This document shows positions 6,142 through 7,865 of a stretch of 7,865 bases of DNA, piece by piece (position 1 is the first letter of the stretch; each line of letters starts with the position of its first letter). Source of the stretch: JANOQP01 sp044227705 (GTDB lineage Bacteria > Bacteroidota > Bacteroidia > Chitinophagales > Saprospiraceae); contig JBGAWE010000216.1 of assembly GCA_044227705.1 (NCBI GenBank), forward strand, positions 1 to 7,865, read 5' to 3'. Under the pieces are notes generated by a model that did no database searches, was not told the origin of the DNA, and worked only from the letters and a program-made list of their open reading frames with translations. The position numbers were made by a program, and so were the translations under genes.

Positions 6142-6540
6142 ATGAATCCAGAGAAGCTCAATCCGCTGACCCCAGAAGAGGCCCACGTCATCCTCCGAAA
6201 AGGAACGGAGTTCCCGTGGACGGGCGAATTCAACAAGCACTATGAAAACGGCATCTACATCTGCCGCCAGTGCAACACGCCCCTGTACAAAAGCGACGAC
6301 AAGTTCGACAGCCACTGCGGCTGGCCTTCCTTTGACGATGAAATCCCCGGCGCGGTCAGGCGGGAGGCGGATGCGGACGGCCGTCGCGTCGAGATACTCT
6401 GCCAAAATTGCGGCGGCCACCTCGGCCACGTTTTCACGGGCGAGCGCATGACCGAGAAAAACACCCGCCACTGCGTCAACTCGCTCTCGCTGCGCTTCAT
6501 TTCCAAGGAGAAGGTCGAAGATTTCCTCCGCAACCGCTGA
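6142..6540 (+). CDS. msrB: Peptide-methionine (R)-S-oxide reductase MsrB
   Basis: A 132-residue enzyme that reduces methionine-R-sulfoxide in proteins back to methionine, normally using thioredoxin. The length is typical of a stand-alone cytosolic MsrB; no signal peptide is visible. Zinc-site pairs are present as C41-x2-C44 and C87-x2-C90. The catalytic cysteine is C111 in RHCVNSLSLRF and the resolving cysteine is C59 in FDSHCGWPSF, so the enzyme should be active. HLGHVF (93-98) is also intact. TEKNTRHCVNS, in place of the more common RYC(V/I)NS context, fits the Bacteroidota-like subgroup as I remember it. It starts 13 bp after the anti-sigma stop codon and so is very likely cotranscribed with the sigma pair, which points to an oxidative-stress output for the operon. 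No MsrA is encoded in the window. Confidence 0.96.
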   Translation: MNPEKLNPLTPEEAHVILRKGTEFPWTGEFNKHYENGIYICRQCNTPLYKSDDKFDSHCGWPSFDDEIPGAVRREADADGRRVEILCQNCGGHLGHVFTGERMTEKNTRHCVNSLSLRFISKEKVEDFLRNR

Positions 6541-6558
6541 TTTTTCACGCACGGCCTG

Positions 6559-7860
6559 ATGCCCATCGACAAGCAGCCACTCGCGCTCAACCCCGACTTC
6601 GCCTACGCCCTCGACCTGCTTGAAAAAACAGACCGCAGCCTCTTCATCACAGGTCGCGCGGGCACCGGGAAAAGCACGTTGCTGCGGCTGTTCCAACAAA
6701 CATCGAAAAAGAAGCTCGCCGTCCTCGCCCCGACGGGCGTCGCCGCGCTCAGCGTGGCCGGGCAGACCATTCACTCGTTCTTCGGCTTCGCGCCGAGGCT
6801 GCTGACCTCGAAAGACATCAAGAAAGCCATGCGCCCGAAGCTCTTTCAGAACTTGCAGACGCTCGTCGTGGATGAAATCTCGATGGTCAGGGCGGATGTG
6901 CTGGACGCGATGGACCTTTTTTTGAAATTCAACAGAGGAAACCAAGCTCCATTCGGCGGCGTGCAGATGGTGATGATTGGCGATTTGTTCCAATTGCCTC
7001 CGGTCGTCAGCCGCGACCCGGTCGAGGCGGCCTACTTTGAGAAAAACTATGAGTCGCCCCACTTCTTTTCATCCAACATCATGTCCGACCCGGATTTTGA
7101 TTGTGAAACATTAGAGCTGCGACAGATTTTTCGACAGGGGAACAGGCGTTTCATCGACCTGCTGGAATGTGTCCGCCTCAACGAGATGGATTACGACTCG
7201 ATGGAGGAGTTGAACAACCGCGTCAACGCCCGTTTCGGCTCGGAAGGAGATTTCATCACCCTCACCGCTCAAAATTCCGTCGCCGACCGCATCAACCAGA
7301 CCGAGCTGAACCGTCTGGACGGTTTCGACCATGTCTTTATCGCAGAGACAAAAGGCGATTTTGACGAAAAGCTCTTCCCAGTCGATTCGCTGCTGCGCCT
7401 GCGGAAGGGCGCGCAGGTCATGTTCTGCAAGAACGACCCCGACAAGGAGTTCGTCAACGGAACTTTGGGCAAAGTCGAGCGATTGAACAGCGACGAGATA
7501 ATCGTGAAGGTCGTCGACAGCGACGGGAAGGTGCGCTCCGTCAAAGTGCCGAAGCTCACCTGGGAAACCATCCGCTACCGTGCCGACGAGAACGACAGCA
7601 TCGTGCGCGACGTGGTCGGCACCTTCACTCAGTACCCGCTCAAGCTCGCCTGGGCAATCACCATCCACAAAGCACAGGGTAAAACCTTCGACCGGCTGGC
7701 GCTCGACCTCGGGCGAGGAGCTTTTGAGTTCGGGCAGGTCTATGTCGCCTTGTCGCGCAGCCGGACATTGGAGGGCATCGTGCTGAAACAGCCGCTGCGC
7801 CCGTCCGACATCATGACCGACGAAAGGGTGGTGGAGTTCTACTCGCGGCGCGTGCGCTGA
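6559..7860 (+). CDS. Pif1-like superfamily 1B DNA helicase
   Basis: A 433-residue helicase of the Pif1/RecD-like class, which unwinds DNA 5'-to-3' and in relatives resolves G-quadruplexes and stalled forks. All core motifs are present: Walker A GRAGTGKST (32-40); motif Ia LAPTGVAA (56-63) and TIHSFF (70-75); Walker B LVVDEISMV (102-110); motif III GDLFQLPPV (141-149); motif IV LRQIFRQ (187-193); the SH3-like and beta-hairpin insertion region (about 280-345); motif V AWAITIHKAQGKTFD (364-378); and motif VI VYVALSRS (394-401). The size matches compact bacterial Pif1 proteins with no extra C-terminal domain. The start at 6559 lies 18 bp after the msrB stop codon, without a Shine-Dalgarno sequence, and gives the family's usual short N-terminus. 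It is probably transcribed with the operon ahead. The link to stress control is inference; a second promoter in or before msrB was not seen. Confidence 0.92.
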   Translation: MPIDKQPLALNPDFAYALDLLEKTDRSLFITGRAGTGKSTLLRLFQQTSKKKLAVLAPTGVAALSVAGQTIHSFFGFAPRLLTSKDIKKAMRPKLFQNLQTLVVDEISMVRADVLDAMDLFLKFNRGNQAPFGGVQMVMIGDLFQLPPVVSRDPVEAAYFEKNYESPHFFSSNIMSDPDFDCETLELRQIFRQGNRRFIDLLECVRLNEMDYDSMEELNNRVNARFGSEGDFITLTAQNSVADRINQTELNRLDGFDHVFIAETKGDFDEKLFPVDSLLRLRKGAQVMFCKNDPDKEFVNGTLGKVERLNSDEIIVKVVDSDGKVRSVKVPKLTWETIRYRADENDSIVRDVVGTFTQYPLKLAWAITIHKAQGKTFDRLALDLGRGAFEFGQVYVALSRSRTLEGIVLKQPLRPSDIMTDERVVEFYSRRVR

Positions 7861-7865
7861 TTATT

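Noticed and set aside
6076..7062. A 328-codon open frame on the minus strand
   Set aside because: It lies opposite the fully conserved msrB and Pif1-like genes, has no recognisable domain, and is expected from GC-rich codon use.

Overview
The window looks like a GC-rich member of the Bacteroidota, possibly Saprospiria- or Chitinophagia-like (the class is a guess). Four signs support the phylum. There is a DUF4249 lipoprotein, a family largely restricted to it. The MutS2 is of Bacteroidota style. Start codons generally lack Shine-Dalgarno sequences. A Bacteroidota-type promoter (TTG-N19-TAnnTTTG) lies before the sigma factor gene. The DNA reads as ordinary chromosome: no tRNA, rRNA, CRISPR array, transposase or phage gene is visible.

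Layout. Bases 1-1346 (+) hold the C-terminal part of MutS2, whose N-terminus and Walker A motif lie outside the window. Convergent with it, on the minus strand, are two lipoprotein genes: a DUF4249 protein (1357-2199) and an SH3b-domain protein (2287-3456), separated by a large imperfect palindrome. A strong terminator hairpin (3505-3547) closes the next minus-strand gene, a Crp/Fnr-family regulator (3574-4287).

A 372-bp divergent intergenic region (4288-4659) is rich in symmetric and repeated DNA. It holds a Crp/Fnr-geometry dyad in front of the regulator, a GTGAATTC inverted repeat, a perfect 21-bp tandem duplication, and a 9-bp-arm palindrome filling the spacer of the predicted sigma-factor promoter.

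From 4660 to the right end, four tightly packed plus-strand genes follow: an ECF sigma factor, a membrane-anchored RskA-like anti-sigma factor, methionine sulfoxide reductase B, and a compact Pif1-like helicase. The gaps are 44, 13 and 18 bp, so they probably form one transcription unit. The first three suggest an envelope or oxidative-stress response in which release of the sigma factor raises a protein-repair enzyme. The helicase may be a passenger or may add a DNA-maintenance function.

I do not see a clearly new biological system. The most informative part is the regulatory DNA between the Crp-like regulator and the sigma operon.
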